Part shown: positions 1 through 12,394 of the stretch, one piece after another | Position numbering within the stretch: the first letter of the stretch is position 1 | How the letters are laid out: every line of letters starts with the position of its first letter | DNA from: Pomphorhynchus laevis | Lineage: Eukaryota; Acanthocephala; Palaeacanthocephala; Echinorhynchida; Pomphorhynchidae | DNA: 64,000 bases | Assembly: GCA_012934845.2 (NCBI GenBank) | Contig: WNNJ02001917.1 | Span: forward strand, 1-64,000 | Reading direction: 5' to 3' | Position numbers and translations under genes: made by a program | The notes under the pieces: model-generated | Database searches by the model: none | Told to the model about the DNA's origin: nothing | The model's input: only the letters and a program-made list of their open reading frames with translations

Positions 1-37
1 AAATATATGATTTTTCAAATATAAACAAAAATTTTAC

Positions 38-160
38 CTGTTGCAGATGCTCGATCGACTTTTGAAGTTTATTGATAACGTAGTCTTTAGAGTGCAATAA
101 TTCTTCTAGTTCGTTCAGTCGAAACTCTGAAGATTGACTTTTCGTGCTACTTTCAATGTT
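38..160 (-). CDS. Internal exon of host coiled-coil gene (partial)
   Basis: Coding exon of 41 codons on the minus strand, the third one visible of a gene that continues off the left edge. An AG acceptor (reverse complement of 161-172, ending TTAG) precedes it and a GTAAAA donor follows at 37-32. It is in phase 0 at both ends and has no stop. The residues include NELEELLHSKDYVINKLQKS, a heptad-like acidic/basic pattern typical of a coiled coil. The 383-bp intron separating it from the exon at 544-693 has normal ends. I do not recognise the protein; a cytoskeletal or centrosomal scaffold is only a guess from the coiled coil. The exon call rests on the splice signals and on three consecutive phase-compatible open exons. 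Confidence 0.62.
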
Positions 161-543
161 CTAAGTCGAAAATATCAAATGACAAAATTATTAAATTATT
201 ATTTTCAAATATCAAATGGACTATAAATAATAATTACCGTTAAACTGGACTGTACTGAATGTTCGTTATGTTTTTTAATCAAACAATATTGGTTCTGTTT
301 AAATCATTGTTCATTATTTAAAAAAATCAATGTGCATAGTGCTGTTGCACCTTCTGTAATTTATTGTGGACATAAGGATAGATTTTGTATTTTCAATTTT
401 AATTAAATTTGATATTCTGGTCTATCTTTGTTATTTTGAATAATAAACTTTTTATTGAATAATAAACTTTTAAATATAACTTATGATATGGGTTATAAAG
501 TAATATATGGGAATTTTATATGTATAACAATGTGACAGCCTAC

Positions 544-693
544 CTTATATCCGCTTTGTAGGAAATGAGATTGCCTTTGATCAAAGTCGTCCGCTATATC
601 CAACGCATTTACGCTTTCTACTGAAAATCCACGAGAAATATTCTCGCTTATGTCATCGACATTTGCCTTTATATCATCAAAATCAATGGAATT
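544..693 (-). CDS. Internal exon of host coiled-coil gene
   Basis: Fifty-codon exon on the minus strand, bounded by an acceptor ending CTGTTTAG and a donor GTAGGC. It is open in phase 0, so it joins in frame both to the upstream exon at 2445-2696 and to the downstream one at 38-160. The peptide is acidic (NSIDFDDIKANVDDISENIS near its start) with no recognisable domain. Its base composition is clearly richer in G and C than the surrounding intron. The intron on its upstream side (694-2444, about 1.75 kb) carries Penelope-like debris on the opposite strand. Confidence 0.6.
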
Positions 694-879
694 CTAAACA
701 GATAGGATCGGTTTAATATGCAAATGCATTAACTTTATCAATCCGTTCTCTTTTATTTTTTGTTAAAAGGAGTGGCTATATTACTAAATTTTCAGAATTT
801 ATTTTTTACCAATAATTTATTATTACTGATTTAATATATTCATTTAAATATACATGAATTTTACCACGGATAAAAATTA

Positions 880-1480
880 AAATATAAATACATACGATTT
901 TAGTACGCTCTATACAAATTTAGATTAAGTATATAAATCTAAATCAAGAGAAGCGTTAGAAAAATTAGTTAATCTTATATTTAAAAATATACAATAATGT
1001 GATAATAACTATCACGCATTGATAACAAAAGTTAAACCATCAAGCCAACATAAATATATGTATAAAATTGAATTAATAGAAGCCTTAAATATTTTGATAA
1101 ATCAAAGTTATTTAAAAGTATGAGCATTCATGCATATCATATAATAAATATAGCACATTAAATATAGTATAAAATAAATCTAAAATATAGATACACATAT
1201 GATATATGTGTATTTAATTCCAATAATTTTTATTCAATAAGTGAACAAATTTATCCATTTAGCCTAATTCTTAATAAAGCAAATATTAATGATAAATAAA
1301 GTATATATCTTGATATGAGCATTAAATTAACATCAATTAAAACTACTTTTAATTTATATCGTAAAGATGGCATCCTTAAGGATGTCATCGGAGGTAATGT
1401 CCGATCGGAGGTAATCCATTGATATAATGCTTGCATTATAAACTATATCATATCATGTTATTCCTTAAATTTTTATTTAC
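880..1480 (+). mobile_element. Penelope-like RT fragments in host intron
   Basis: Degraded pieces matching the Penelope-like element at 43.6-46.2 kb. The part at about 880-1130 matches its RT motif A region (DFSTLYTNLD-like) and the part at about 1195-1375 matches the segment after YIDD. They are antisense to the host gene and lie inside its large intron. Many stops are present and no function remains. Confidence 0.7.
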
Positions 1481-1714
1481 TTAATTTAGAAGACAACAAC
1501 CCTTAAAAATATCCTTAAATCTCGTGATCTTGAATTTATGATGGAAGCCCACAATGGAATGAGTGCGAAGATTGTAGAAGAAACGGGTAAATTAAAATAT
1601 CTAATTTTATAGGATTTCTTTAAAATATTTCCTGATTAATTTACGTATTCTAAACATATTTGTGTAAATGTACCATTATCATAAATACGCTATTAGGACG
1701 TTTAATGCTATAAA

Positions 1715-1990
1715 ACCTCATAATATGTGTTCAGACTCAAGGACATATATTCAGACAAATAAAAGGTGTTCAAATGTAATAGTAGCCTTATTACAACTAA
1801 CTTATTTTTAAATTTTATAGAATATGACTTTGTTCATAACTGTGTAAAAAAGTAAATCAGAAAGCCGTATTCTTAACGAAACCAATATTGATGATAAAGA
1901 AGGTGTATATCTAGATATGAGCATTAAATTAACATCAATTAAATGTATTGATGTTAATTTGTATGTTAATTAAATGTATTAATGTAATAA
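1715..1990 (+). mobile_element. Second Penelope-like fragment in host intron
   Basis: Repeats the element's segment around 'RQIKGVP..' and the stretch after YIDD, joined with an internal gap. Same strand as the piece at 880-1480, so the two may be remnants of tandem copies. Broken. Confidence 0.6.
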
Positions 1991-2444
1991 TGTATTGCTA
2001 CCAGTGGTTTACACTTTTTCAAAACAACATCTTTTTTATTTAAAACATATAATAATGCTTATTAATTAGACAACTCCAAATTGTATGAAATTTGAAAGCT
2101 TATCATTTTAAACTGAGAATAAAGTATTACTATAAGTGAATAATTATTCCGCACAAATGGGAAGTTTTTGCACCAATAAAATTCAAGTTGAAAATAGTTG
2201 AGGGCAGGTAAGTATTATAGTGTTCAAAAGAGACAAATAAATCAGATTAAATTATAATTTTATAATATTGAATTTTGCTTGCAAGAACTGCAGAATTAAT
2301 TTAGATTATTCCTAGTTTATTTGCACATTAGTTTTACAATTGTTTGATCGTTTTTGGCTGGTAATTGAAATAAAAGCTTGCCATTTTCACATAATACAAG
2401 CGATATTTGTTAAATACTTAATTCACAAAGTCATTTGTTCTTAC

Positions 2445-2696
2445 CGACGATAATTGATCTGATGGATAATTTGACAGTTGATCTGTGCTTAATGAACTTG
2501 CCAATTTAAATTCAGAGTCGTTCATCAGTATTACACCAGTTGATCTTCTTTTATCTCTGAGATTTCGACGATCTTTCGGATTTCTTCTTCTATGAGGTGT
2601 ATCCAAGTGGTTTTGAGTGTTAATAGAAGGGCAGGATACTGCTGATAGACTTGCTTTCATATCCCTATATTGCTTACTCGTATTGTTGATATCCAT
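2445..2696 (-). CDS. First visible coding exon of host coiled-coil gene
   Basis: Eighty-four codons on the minus strand, starting with ATG at 2696 and ending at a GTAAGA donor (2444-2439). The frame stays open for eight more codons past the donor before a stop, which argues that the donor is used. The ATG lies directly after a good acceptor-like sequence (ACTAATTTGTAG), so the upstream exon is probably 5' untranslated; a GTAAGT donor in reverse complement near 2955 could end such an exon. The product begins MDINNTSKQYRDMKASLSA and has a basic patch rich in R and K (about residues 36-51, RRRNPKDRRNLRDKRR). No family recognised. A short acidic, serine-rich tail leads into the next exon. Confidence 0.6.
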
Positions 2697-2894
2697 CTAC
2701 AAATTAGTTGTATATTTTGATAAATATAATTTTATAATTTAAATAATTTTATAAATTACAATTTTTATAATTTTGTAACTGAATAATATTTTTTAGTCTC
2801 ATCGGGAAAAGTATCTGAAACACAAATTATTATAAAAACGTTATTACATATGATAGTAATTCGCCCTATGTTTTCAGCAACATATTTTAAAATT

Positions 2895-2927
2895 CATAAT
2901 CGTGAATCATTCTGATTCACGATTATG
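2895..2927. repeat. Perfect 15-bp foldback
   Basis: Arms CATAATCGTGAATCA (2895-2909) and its exact reverse complement (2913-2927) around a 3-nt loop. It lies in otherwise plain AT-rich DNA. Region 2700-3750 otherwise shows only AT-rich sequence, with a possible untranslated exon near 2955. Confidence 0.85.
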
Positions 2928-3499
2928 GGTATTCCGCATTTCGTCGATTTACTTACAGGAATGTTAAAAGCAGGTGACTACATGGGGGATGGATGCCGAT
3001 AATTTCGTCATCCTTCAGAAAAATATCAAAAGCACTTAAGAATCAAAGTTTTGGCCAATTTTTATTATCAAATAAACAAGAAAATAATTGATTAGAAAGA
3101 AATTCTAATCATACCTGAAAATAAAGAGCTGACATTAGAATTTAACGTTTAATTTCGTTGCCCGGCACATCACGATAGATCAACATTCAAACCCCAAATA
3201 TAATAATATTCAATTTATCTTATCAATTATATCTAATCAGTTACTTATCTCGATATCAACGTTTTTGCGTAAATTACTGGTCAATTATAACTTGAAGGGC
3301 TTCCCTAAATAGAATAGGACCTTTCAATATTTTGGTAAAATCTTTCTTCATTAAATTTTGAACATATCGACAAGTGCAAATGGATATTTATAAAACGTTT
3401 TTGAATTTATCAAATCCTCTTCACCAACTGTATCTGCACTTACAGACTTGTTCACAAATTCAAGACGATTATCTAAATATATTCTGTCACTTTACAGTT

Positions 3500-3720
3500 A
3501 ATTTATTAATTAATAATAATTAATAATTAATAATTAATATTAATAATTAATAGTCAATTAATTTTTAGTTTAATTTTTTCTGTTTAATTTTATTGGTTTA
3601 AAATATGCATATATTTATCTATTTATTTAGAAATAAAAATAATAAGTAATAATATTAATATTAATAATAATTATATTATTAATATAATTAATTATTATAT
3701 AATTATTTAAAATTGAATAT
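3500..3720. repeat. AT-rich simple repeat (TAAT/AATTAAT)
   Basis: Runs of AATTAAT and TAATAT words with little complexity. No coding signal. Confidence 0.8.
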
Positions 3721-3759
3721 TTTATATTTTACTATTTTCTGTTTGATGTTATTTTTATA

Positions 3760-4460
3760 GTAACCTAGTTTAAAATATGTATCTTTTAAATTATTTAAAT
3801 GATTTTGAAGAAAGCCAATATCATTACATATTAAGGAAAGTATTAAAGTTTCATTATTTAATGTATTATATTTTATATTATATGGTATGCATGAATGCTA
3901 ATGCAAAAATATGTTTCTTGTAAATTTAAATATGTCATCTTTACGATATAAATTAATAGTAGTTTTACTTAATGTTAATTTAATGTTCATATCTAGATAT
4001 ATATATTATCCTTCCATAAAAATTTGCCACTTGAGATTTTAAATTTATTCTTTATATTAGTGTTGATTTATATATTTTACTATTTTCTGTTTGATGTTAT
4101 TTTTACAGTAACCTTGTTTAAAATATGTATCTATTAAATTATTTAAATAATTTTGAAAAAAAACTTAAATTATTTATTATCCAAACATATTCATTAACGG
4201 AAAACTACGAACGTTTTCCACTGATGATTTTAAAATTATTTTTAGTAAAATTGTGTTGATAATATCAACACAATTTTCAACTATACTATTTTTCATGCAA
4301 AAATATGTTTCTTGTAAATTTAAATATGTCATCTTTACAATATAAATTAATAGTAGTTTTAGTTAATGTTAATTTAATGTTTCATGGTATTTTTAATGTA
4401 ACCTAGTTTAAAATATGCATCCATTAAATTATTTAAATGATTTTGAAGAAAGCCATAACA
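3760..4460 (-). mobile_element. Antisense Penelope-like fragments, three partial copies
   Basis: The same RT C-terminal segment, encoding HEHSCIPYNIKYNT-like and FKFTRNIFLH-like peptides on the minus strand, recurs at about 3765-4010, 4078-4165 and 4295-4460. The repetition suggests remnants of tandemly arranged copies. A 14-bp perfect foldback (4247-4277) sits between the second and third piece. All are decayed. Confidence 0.7.
4247..4277. repeat. Perfect 14-bp foldback
   Basis: AAAATTGTGTTGAT and its exact complement around a 3-nt loop, lying in a Penelope-interrupting insert. Confidence 0.85.
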
Positions 4461-6180
4461 TATGGTATATATCATTTTAATTTATTTATCTTAAATGGAA
4501 GAGTTTATAAAGAATTATTCAGATAAAAGAATTTTTAGAAATTATTTTAATAAATTAATTTACATCGTGAAAAATCGAATGAAATTTTTATAAAATTTTG
4601 AAATTATGATTTTTATTTTTTTTAATGAATTATAATATTACAAATCTTATAAAATCATACATTTTTAATAGTTGAAATTTTCTTTCCTGTAACTTTTTAC
4701 ACTACTTATTTACCAATCCTTCCACCTGATATGACACTGGCTATATGGCGTAATGTCTATTAGTACCACATTACATGTCTATCATGTGAATTTACTGATT
4801 CTCTACATCTGTTTACGTCTGTGTTCAAAATTTATATAATACCATAGAAATCGTCGTTAGCGATTTCTTTGTAATGTCGTTGCGAAAACAGCAATATCAA
4901 GTAGATTCGTTTATTCAAAAATTTATTGCGAATTTGATGTCATCATTATTCACCATTTCTTTCTATTTTTAAAAGATATCGCTTTTTCTATGCTTACCTG
5001 TATGCGGTCTGTCTAAAGATGACCCTCTAAGGAAGCAACTTAGCAAACGCAAATTTTAGACGCTTCAAATACAAGCATTTGAAAAATGAATTAAACACTT
5101 TCTCGGCATGGCTATGCAGATAGCTTTGTCTTGTAAATTAGCTTTAAATCGCGCTGTATTATGGATAATATAAAAATAAAATGTTACATAACAAAATATT
5201 ATTATAATTATCTGTCGGAAAATATTTTAAGCTTTTTTTGCAGAGTTAAATTTTTGTAAAAAATGATGAAATTAATTTTTGCTAATTACTTAATCTTTTA
5301 AAATAAAAAAGTTTAAACATTGTAATTACCTAATAAGTAAAATTTAAATGCTGGATTATAAATTTCTCTTTAAGGTAATTATTATATTAATAATTTAGCT
5401 TTTAAAATTTTCCAAAGATACTAGCAGTAACTAGCAAAATATAATAAAATAGAATGTTAATCAAAATAAAATAAAATAGATCAAGATGAGCATATTTCGT
5501 ACATTCTTTACTATTAATGGGTTCTTAAAAATACTGAGTTAAATAATTTTTTTACGATTATGACCTTAAATATTTGTTTTTATACATTGTTTTAATACAT
5601 AATTATTTTATATATTTGGATAATATAGGTAATAATTAATATTAATTTATATGTAATAATTATGTTATATATTGTGTGATATATTATATGACATATAAAT
5701 TATATTATATATTATTATAAATTATTTATACATTATGTTATATATAAATTATATTATATATTATGTTATCATATACTTACGGACACTTATTATGTCCTGG
5801 GCTTTCAGTAAGAATTTTCAGTAAATGTAATATAGTCCGATAGTATTTCACAAAAATACTTGCAATCAAACTCGTTAACTTTAATCAAAATACAACCCTT
5901 TAGTATGCCATTGGCAGTTTGTTGAAAGGATATTATTATTTTTTAACTATAAATAGTTATTTATAGTTAAAGTAGTTAAATCAGTCATAAAATGAATTAT
6001 TGTAATGAACTTGACTCCACTACAATTGTTAAAATGATTAAATGTAATTATTCGGTTATATATTTGCCAAGCCATACAGGCACAATTGGTTAAATAAATC
6101 AGTCCTGACCAATTGTAATGAAATTAAATCCATTAAAAGTGGTTGAATGTAACTAGTTTAACAAATTTCTAAAGTTAATT
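4461..6180. other. AT-rich DNA without recognised gene
   Basis: No open frame with coding character on either strand. Contains TATATTA-rich tandem sequence at about 5630-5770 and a self-complementary stretch near 5945-5970. I see nothing else. Confidence 0.6.
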
Positions 6181-6184
6181 TTTG

Positions 6185-6790
6185 GTCGAGGAATAGCGGA
6201 CGAAATCTGATAGCAGCTCCTCCTTATGACCTCTGATCCTTATTCTAATACATTGTATGATATTAGTCAATTCGTAAAAATTGACTGTTATTTTGATAGT
6301 GTGCTATTTTATCTTAATTCACTATTTGTAAAAGTTTATTAATTAAAATTAATTTCTTAATTAAGATATTATTTAAGATACTATAAAAATAAAATCAAAC
6401 AAAAATCTTAAAATATATATTAAATTTTTATAAATTTAAATATTTACATTACTTTGAGTGTAAAATTTGTTTAAGAGTTTAAATTTATTCAAAACAAATT
6501 TAAACTCTTAAGCGGAACATTTTTATAGATAGATAATTGATAATATACTTTGTTTTATAACAAGATACTAGATAATCAAATTTACTATAATAAGAAACTA
6601 GATAATCAAATTTCATCAGAGGAAATACGTCATTAGCATGTATTTGGCCCCCTGTTTTGTTGAGTTAAGAATATGGGGTCGATACCTGATATCCTAGCAG
6701 CTCCTCCTTATGACCTCTAATTCTTATTCTAATACATTGTCTATTATTTATTAGCCAATTCATATAAATTGACATTTATTTTAAATTTTA
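6185..6790 (+). mobile_element. Two decayed Penelope terminal units
   Basis: Copies of the terminal unit seen after the Penelope RT at 45.75-46.17 kb: a partial one at about 6185-6300 and a fuller one at about 6605-6790. The fuller one keeps the hairpin AAATACGT/ATGTATTT, with one G-T pair where other copies have A-T or G-C, then GGCCCC, a CTG/CAG remnant and the TATGACCTCTAATTC-like 3' part. A 16-bp perfect foldback occupies 6471-6511. Confidence 0.7.
6471..6511. repeat. Perfect 16-bp foldback
   Basis: TTAAGAGTTTAAATTT pairs exactly with 6496-6511 across a 9-nt loop. Confidence 0.85.
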
Positions 6791-6799
6791 ATTTTAAAT

Positions 6800-7200
6800 T
6801 ATAACTTGATATAACTTATATAAAATCTTATATAAAATTATTTAATTATTTATAATTATTTTTTATTATATTACAAATATAATAATATAATATATTATAA
6901 ATATATTATATATATTTATAAATAAATATAATATATTTAAAACTATTATATATTATAAATATAATATATAATTATATTTATTATAATTTTAATTTTAAAT
7001 TTTAGCTTGATATAAATTATATAAAATATTATATATTATTAATATCTAATATTGTAATACACAGTCTATGTGCATTTGCCCCTTTAAAAAACTTTAAACT
7101 TTTAAATAAGATTATGTAAAAATTAGAAGATATTATTAAATATGGTTATTTTTTATTCTTATAAATATTCTCATTTTTATTGATTCCTTAATACATAATA
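6800..7200. other. AT-rich repeats between elements
   Basis: Mostly ATAT/TTATA low-complexity sequence, with no gene visible. Confidence 0.6.
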
Positions 7201-7220
7201 CATACGAATATTCAGAATCT

Positions 7221-9410
7221 TTGCGCGGAAGACTGACAGAGCTACACCCCTTACATGATGTTCTTCAAAGTCCTGGACATCCATCTTTGAGTATCCCCTT
7301 GTCGGTTGACTCGGACATAGTTAAGGCCGCAGTCTCATCATTCCCATCCTCTTCCTCTCCTGGCTGTTTAGGTTTGAGAGAAGAACATATTCGAGATACG
7401 CTGTTGGTAGATCATGAAGAACATATTCGTGATACGCTGTTGGTAGATCATGAGGTTTTGCTTTAACGCCTAACGTCACTAGTCAACAACATGATCACTT
7501 GTACTCTCCCGAACGGCCTCGTGTCCTTTGTCGCCGGTGCTAATCTCATGCCATTAAACAAACCAGATAGAGGGATCCGCCCCATTGCCATTGGGGAGAC
7601 ATTACGTCGTCTTTGCGCTAAGTGCATTTGCTCCGAACTTCGACAGCGATTTGCCGAATCCCTCCATCCGCACCAGCTCGGTGTAGCGACGCCAAACGGA
7701 ATGGAACAGATAGTACATCAAGCACGTCGGCTACAACAAACTTCATGATCAAGATGCCAATTGGGTTTGGGCTAAAATAGACTTGGCTAATGCTTTTAAT
7801 ACGCTAAACCGGAATTCTTTCGTCAATGCGTTCAGTAGGAATTTTTCAGAAATTAGTCCATGAACATCATGGTACTACGGCGCTACCTCGAGCCTTCGGT
7901 TCGGTAGTCTGAAACCTCTTCAGTCTCGAAGAGGGGTACAACAAGGAGATCCTCTCGGTCCAGTTCTGTTTTGCCTGGCGACTGATCCGATTGTGGTCCA
8001 TATATCGGAGATTGAAGGTATCAGCTTAAATAGGTGGTACCTCGACGACGGAATAATCGGCGGTACTCCTGTTGCGGTGGGCGAGGCTCTGGCTCGTCTT
8101 GCTGCTAATTTTCCTGCGATTGGACTGTCTATTAACTGGAAAAAGACCGAAGTAATTGGTTGGGCTGACAAGGTCGACTTGATAAAGAACAGATGCCCAT
8201 GGATCACATTGGTCAACAAAAACAAAAAACTTTACAATTCTTGGAAGTCCCATCGGGTGTAAGGAGCATTGTTCGGGATACTTTGTCGATGTTGTACTAC
8301 CATCCTTGCGTCAAACTTTGGACTCGCTCGAAAATCTCCCTGACCCACAGGTTGCATTCATCCTGCTTCGTAGCTGCGCATCCGCTCCACGGGTAAACCA
8401 TTTAATGCGCACTATAGACCCCGCCTTCGCCGAAGAGTTTTTCCGTTTGTTCGACCGCTTGATATTGAAGTGTTTTAGCAATATCACTTCTATTCAACCC
8501 GATAAGTGGGCGTGGATGCAAGCTTGCTTACCGCTGAAGATGGGAGGACTGGGCCTTCGAAACTGCTTCCAACACTCTCAGGCAGTTTTCCTGTCCAGTG
8601 TAGACACTGTCGCTAGCCAATTAGACCTTGATCCTAAAACTTCCCCTGGGTACGAATTCGTTAAATATATTATTCCGCGACATGTAGGAAATCCGCAAAC
8701 AAATCAGCGAGGATGATCTTGTCACATTGACAAAGTGTGGCGCCGCAGGTTATTGGAGAATGCCGATCGCTTCAATACTGCCCGATTATTGGCAGTTTCA
8801 TGCCCACACGCGTGTGCTTGGTTACAGGCCGTCCCTAGCAAAGCCACACATATGAACTTGGCACCAAATGAATTTGTTGTGCTTCTACTCTATGGTTAGG
8901 GATGTCTATCTGCAACAGTGATTATCGATGTAGACGCTGCCTTGAGATGGCAGACAAATTCGTCTTCCACGCCCTAACATGCCAGTTTGGAGACCACCCG
9001 GCATTCGATATGATAGCTTGAGTGATACAGTCTTTCAAGCAGCGGTTTTGCTGGATTGAGGGTGGCAAAGGAGGTACCCAACCTAGTTCGTGGTTTGCGA
9101 AAGATACAGGTGGACATTATATTTTATAAGAACCCTCCTTTAGCAGTTGATTTTGCTGTAATTAACCCCCAAAAAAATCCTTATATTTCCATGACTTCTG
9201 AGATCCTTGGCTATGCTGCAAGCAAGTATCCGTCGCTATGTGTCCGTCGCACTGATGAGGGGAAATGCTAAAGCGATCCTCAAAAGTCTTGACGAGACGG
9301 GCCAACCCCTACTAGAGAAAAGTCTTGGATATTGTGACGACCCATCTCCGCGACTCTTTTCTATGAGCTTGCACTGCCCTAGGCCCAGTCAGTTAAGGTA
9401 GTTCATGACT
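7221..9410 (+). mobile_element. Decayed LINE with restriction-like endonuclease tail
   Basis: Fragments of one reverse-transcriptase polyprotein in several frames. In order: a linker ending SSPGCLGL (about 7350), a thumbless N-terminal RT part with LNKPDRGIRPIAIGE (about 7555), motif A WAKIDLANAFNTLN (about 7770), RRGVQQGDPLGPVLF (about 7930), catalytic YLDDG (about 8036), a C-terminal GLGLR region (about 8550), a C-x2-C-x9-H-x3-C cluster (about 8925-8978), and a D...AVDFAV stretch (about 9110-9165). The last two fit the restriction-like endonuclease found at the C terminus of R2-like LINEs. Several stops and frame changes break it. A 36-bp in-frame tandem duplication at 7380-7451 doubles the peptide EEHIRDTLLVDH. 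The clade is uncertain. A related antisense fragment is at 30.7-31.3 kb. Confidence 0.75.
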
Positions 9411-9569
9411 ACAATATTCGGACAGCTTTCGTCGTCAAAGACAACCATTCTGAGTTAGCCATGCATGTCCTGCGACTCATGTCTCCACGCCGACCTTCGG
9501 CATATCACTCCATATCTAATTAACCAAATAATGCTTCTTTGTCGCTTAAGCAATCACCAACAATTAAGG

Positions 9570-10796
9570 AGGGGTTGATATCGCATTAAACCGAATATTG
9601 ATCAACATACTGATGGAACTGCAACATTTTCCAGATTACCACTTGCATCGTTTTTGAGCCTTCCATTTGAAAATTCAAATTTTAATGAAATTCAACAAAA
9701 TATTTGTGGCACTATTCAGACTGATCCGGATTTAACGCGTCAAACAATGAAAATGATTCGTAATCCTACAACTATACAGGAAATTACGAGAAACCATGAT
9801 AGAGCCCGGATTAACCTTGAGAGTTTACCGAGCGCATTTAATGTTCTTTAGAGAATTTATCGCGATTTTCAAGAACCAATGATTAATCCGGCACATGAGC
9901 AGATTGGCGATAATCCTCTGAATACAAATTCTAGCTCATCTAGTACAGCTAACACTAGTCAAGTAGGAACTGAAAATACAAACCCCATGCCTAACCCGGG
10001 GGCATTTCAGAATTCTACATTTTAAAATAATCGATCTGCATCCATTTTAAATCTTTTGCCGTTTAATTTAGTCGATTCGTCTAGATCTTATGTATATATT
10101 ACAAACAGTTTAGAGTCGCCTTTTCAATCTACATCAAACGAAAACACTAATCGGTATTCTACGATGAACCCTCAACAATTATTAGTAGTCGCTGCTGAAA
10201 ATCCTCGCATGTTAATTGACATGTTGCGGGCATCCATTTTTAACCCAAACATGAATATTCTATCCGCGATTCTGGTATTCTAATTAATCTGCTGCGTACA
10301 AATGAACTTATACAGGACGAAAGACAAAGAGAACAAGTACATCTTGTAATTCATGAGTTTATAAGTCGGTAGCCAATACCTGAAATTCGTGCTCTATACA
10401 CAAATCCTCGAGCATTGTGGCCGATTGTACAAATTCTACAAAACCTAATTTGTCTTGGGGATACATCCCCACAAGTATATTCACAGTTGATATCTTCAAA
10501 TATAAGCGGTCTGGAGATAATCAAATGGATAGTCAACCTACTTCATCTAATGTGGATTTCTTTCAATCACCAAGCAATAGACAAACAGCGTATGCAACAA
10601 CAGCATTTCAAAATTTACAAAATTCAAATCAAGATCATACTGCTTCGTTGGCCATACTGCTCCAGAACAACTTTATGTATCCGAACTTGTACAAATGCAG
10701 ACAGTGGGATTCCATAAACGTGATACTAATCTTGAAGCGCTTGTTACATCTATGGGGCACGCAATTATGGCTGTAGAACGTATTGAAGACTCTTGA
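9570..10796 (+). pseudogene. UBQLN: Ubiquilin pseudogene
   Basis: Ubiquilins carry a UBL domain, STI1 repeats and a C-terminal UBA domain, and shuttle ubiquitinated clients to the proteasome. Here the UBL is missing. The STI1-region signature is clear: DLTRQTMKMIRNPTTIQE then NHDRARINLESLPSAFNVL, followed past a stop by RIYRDFQEPMINPA (about 9720-9890). An NPQQLL/NPRMLIDMLR second STI1 region follows at about 10160-10240, then PEIRALYTNPRALWPIVQ (about 10378-10430). A UBA-like end PEQLYVSELVQMQTVGFHKR...NLEALVTSMG...AVERIEDS runs to a natural stop at about 10655-10796. No introns are seen between these blocks, which suggests a processed copy. Several stops, shifts and an internal deletion in the first STI1 region show it is dead. 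A real gene should lie elsewhere in the genome. Confidence 0.85.
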
Positions 10797-10799
10797 CTT

Positions 10800-12155
10800 T
10801 TATATTCCGTGGGTATTATTGCTTGTAGAAAAAAAAGTTCTATTTTTTGTAGAATACGATGATTTTTCTTATCTTGAAGGGTGTAGATAGAAACATTGAT
10901 CTAAATCTTGTCAATTTTTAAAGTATGTTTATGTAAAATTATTTATTTTCAAATATCTAATCTTATTCTTATACATCGTATGTTATTTATTTGTAAATTC
11001 ATAAAAAATTGACTTTGATTTTATATTTCAATTTTTAATTTTAACTCATTATAAATATAAATTGCGTAAAATCTTATATAATTGTATATGATTTATGTTT
11101 ATTTTTATTTATATATCGTATAAAATACGATATATAAATATATAAGTTATAAGTTAAAAGGTATAAATTATATAATATATAATTTATAATTATATAAAAT
11201 ACGTAGACTCAGTTAGCTGATTTAATTAGTAAATGTCGACATATGAGAATTGGTCAATCCCGATTACCTTCCCCTTCTTATCAATTCAGCTCAACAGTTA
11301 TCGAATCAGTAAATCACTTTACTGATCTAAAACTTAACTTTGCTGATCTCTTACTGTGTTGTTATCTCCTCCAATTTAAAATATCGTCTTCATTCTTCTG
11401 CGATTATTATAATATGATCGTAATCATATTAAGTCAGTTATATGATCGTAAGCAAACATACAATATTATTCTATTTATGCCCATCTGCTGTGGGTTTACT
11501 AACAACAAATACAAAAACAGTGAATATTCAAGAAATGAGTAATCAAGTACTCGATATAAGAAATTATATTACCTTTCAAATTCAGTTATACTCGATTTTA
11601 AGTACAATAACTGTTATATTTAGTTCCTTTGTGACTAAATAAGTTTTTTTGTAACTTAGTGACCAATCAGACACTTTATTTTATTTCTGGTGTATGAATC
11701 AGAAACAGTCTCATTTATACGAAAAATGATATTTGATTAAATATAACGGTCACTTTTATTTACCTTACAAGTAATTTAATTTCGTGAAACTAGGACTATT
11801 ATGTATTCGATTATTGTGCATTGTTATAAATCTTAAAGAATTCAGGATTTTGTGTGTTAGTTTATTTGATTTAAATGAAATCAAATTGTTCATATTTAAA
11901 TTATCAATAAATATCGGGTCATTTATAAAAATTGAAACTTTTCTCTGACTTGTCAAATCAAGTATTTTGAAATCTTTAGATATATAGGAATGTATGCAGA
12001 AGCACATTTAACAATAGGATATTATGTAAGTAGAAACGATAAACTATGGTAATACCAAAAATAAAAATTATTTATCTAACTTTAATGATTTATGAGACGG
12101 AAGAAATCAGTAACAATTAATCTGGTGAACACACTCGGAATCTTGTGATAAAAAA
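10800..12155. other. AT-rich DNA with a Penelope 3' end motif
   Basis: No supported gene. ACGTAGACTCAGTTAGCTG, the 3' terminal word of the Penelope-like elements, occurs at 11201-11219 on the plus strand after about 200 bp of AT-rich terminal-unit sequence. Confidence 0.55.
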
Positions 12156-12159
12156 TATC

Positions 12160-12330
12160 TTCACTACTCACTAATCAGATTGATGAGTGAGTAGTGATTA
12201 ATGAACGATCTTCCATAATATAAAATATATTTGCAAGCTACAATTCCATCCTCGCAACGAAAAACATATTTTACGTTTTACTCACTCATCAGATTGATGA
12301 GTATGTAGTGAATAACGAAGTTTGTTATCA
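12160..12330. repeat. Small foldback repeat, family of three
   Basis: Contains CACTACTCACTAATCA (12162-12177) facing its near-complement (12181-12196), then TTCATAATATAAAATATATT-type sequence, a 'TGCAAGCTACAATTCCATCC' segment, and a second CTCATCA/TGATGAG foldback (12284-12300). The middle segment recurs at about 14370-14490 and 15270-15330. Perhaps a MITE-like element; no terminal repeats or target duplication established. Confidence 0.5.
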
Positions 12331-12394
12331 AAAACATCTTATAAAAATCTTATATAAATCTTAGTTATATGTTAATTGAAAATATTGATGGATT

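Noticed and set aside
2940-3110. 5' untranslated exon of the left host gene
   Set aside because: A GTAAGT donor in reverse complement near 2955 is suggestive, but no acceptor or promoter evidence supports it strongly enough to list.
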